From assembly GCA_023266695.1 (NCBI GenBank), contig JAHFPO010000032.1:1-14904 (forward strand): a stretch of 14,904 nucleotides of DNA. Direction: 5' to 3'. The position numbers were made by a program, and so were the translations under genes. How positions within the stretch are numbered: position 1 is the first letter of the stretch; every line of letters begins with the position of its first letter. Source of the stretch: Hyphomicrobiales bacterium (GTDB lineage: Bacteria; Pseudomonadota; Alphaproteobacteria; Rhizobiales; Xanthobacteraceae). The notes beneath the pieces were generated by a model that was not told the origin of the DNA, did no database searches, and worked only from the letters and a program-made list of their open reading frames with translations. Positions 14,325 through 14,904 of this stretch are shown in pieces.

Positions 14325-14904
14325 CGAGCGCCCACGCCCGCGCGCCCGCGCCCGACGAACTCGCGATCCGCGTCACGCTCGACGCCTTGTTGCGGAAGAA
14401 CGCGGCGGCGCGGCCTCAGGCCCTGGCGCTCGCCGATCCGCCCGACCGGGCGAGCTTCACCGACGGCCCTCCGCGGCGGCTCAGCTATGGCGAGCTTGAC
14501 GCCGCCGTCGATCGCCTCGCCCGCCGTTTCAAGTCGTTCGGTCTCCCGGAAAATTCCGTGGTCGCGATCCAGCTCGCGAACACGGTCGAGGCGGTGGTCG
14601 CGCTCGCCGCGGTCGTGCGCGCCGGCCTCACGCCGGCACCGGTGCCGGTCATGTGGCGGCGCTCCGATCTCGTCGCGGCGCTCGGCCCGATCGACGCCAA
14701 GGCGATGGTGACGGCGGCGCGGATCGAGAACGAGCGGCCGGCCGAGATCGCGTGCGAGGCGGCGATCGAACTCTTCGGCTTGAGCTTTCCCTGCGCCTTC
14801 GGGGCGGGCGTGCCCGACGGCATGATCCCGCTCGAACTTTCCGGCGAAAGGGCCGCCGAGGAGCTCGCAGCCCCGGCGGCGGCGCCCGCGGGCGAGCGGG
14901 TTGC
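14321..14904 (+). CDS. AMP-dependent acyl-CoA synthetase, N-terminal part (runs off the right edge)
   Basis: 194 complete codons from GTG 14321 with no stop before the window end. The start overlaps the preceding stop as GTGA, indicating translational coupling. The protein has the N-terminal subdomain of class I adenylate-forming enzymes: RLSYGELDAAVDRLARRF (about 52-69), FGLPENSVVAIQLANTVEAV (about 71-90), and RAGLTPAPVPVMW, the usual step before the ATP-binding loop. The catalytic loop lies beyond the window. Substrate class cannot be assigned; the family includes fatty-acyl-CoA synthetases. GC is very high, as in the neighbouring binding-protein gene. Confidence 0.75.
   Translation, partial: MTSAHARAPAPDELAIRVTLDALLRKNAAARPQALALADPPDRASFTDGPPRRLSYGELDAAVDRLARRFKSFGLPENSVVAIQLANTVEAVVALAAVVRAGLTPAPVPVMWRRSDLVAALGPIDAKAMVTAARIENERPAEIACEAAIELFGLSFPCAFGAGVPDGMIPLELSGERAAEELAAPAAAPAGERV

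Overview
The window looks like the chromosome of a high-GC alphaproteobacterium of the Hyphomicrobiales, close to the Bradyrhizobium/Rhodopseudomonas side. The indications are a phosphatidylcholine synthase gene, an invasion-associated locus B (IalB) protein, an HspQ protein, a YejA-type solute-binding protein, and a 49-nt palindrome of the kind dispersed in Bradyrhizobiaceae-like genomes. The assignment rests on gene content and recall, not on a database search.

Layout. (1) 1-1896: the 5' part of pcs (minus, running off the left edge), a divergent UbiH/UbiF-family hydroxylase (plus), then the palindromic repeat. (2) 1896-3002: a family III CoA-transferase/racemase (minus). (3) 3136-7357: a plus-strand operon of three genes, a ThDP-dependent 2-hydroxyacyl-CoA lyase-like enzyme, a phenylacetate-CoA-ligase-type acyl-CoA ligase and a malyl-CoA-lyase-type CitE protein. 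The first two are 11 nt apart and the last two overlap by ATGA. (4) 7424-10726: a minus-strand block of visibly lower GC with a membrane-anchored di-heme cytochrome c and a second exported heme protein that appears split in two by a frameshift. (5) 10897-11058: a remnant of the 3' end of a second malyl-CoA-lyase-like gene, in direct orientation with the intact copy. (6) 11136-14904: hspQ, ialB (convergent), a YejA-like periplasmic binding protein, and the start of an AMP-dependent acyl-CoA synthetase running off the right edge.

How the genes work together. Region 3 is the most interesting part. A ligase next to a 2-hydroxyacyl-CoA lyase suggests that a 2-hydroxy acid is activated to its CoA ester and cleaved to formyl-CoA plus an aldehyde or ketone. 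This resembles the actinobacterial 2-hydroxyisobutyrate route. The CitE-type lyase and the divergent CoA-transferase/racemase would add further CoA-ester chemistry. The substrate cannot be read from the sequence.

The cytochrome block lies between two copies of the same 162-nt gene end, which marks it as a likely insertion. Base composition changes in blocks. In 60-base samples counted by hand, GC is 44/60 at 1381-1440 (hydroxylase gene), 39/60 at 3721-3780 (ThDP gene), and 32/60 and 33/60 at 9001-9060 and 9301-9360 (di-heme gene). No RNA gene, CRISPR array, transposase or integrase was recognised.
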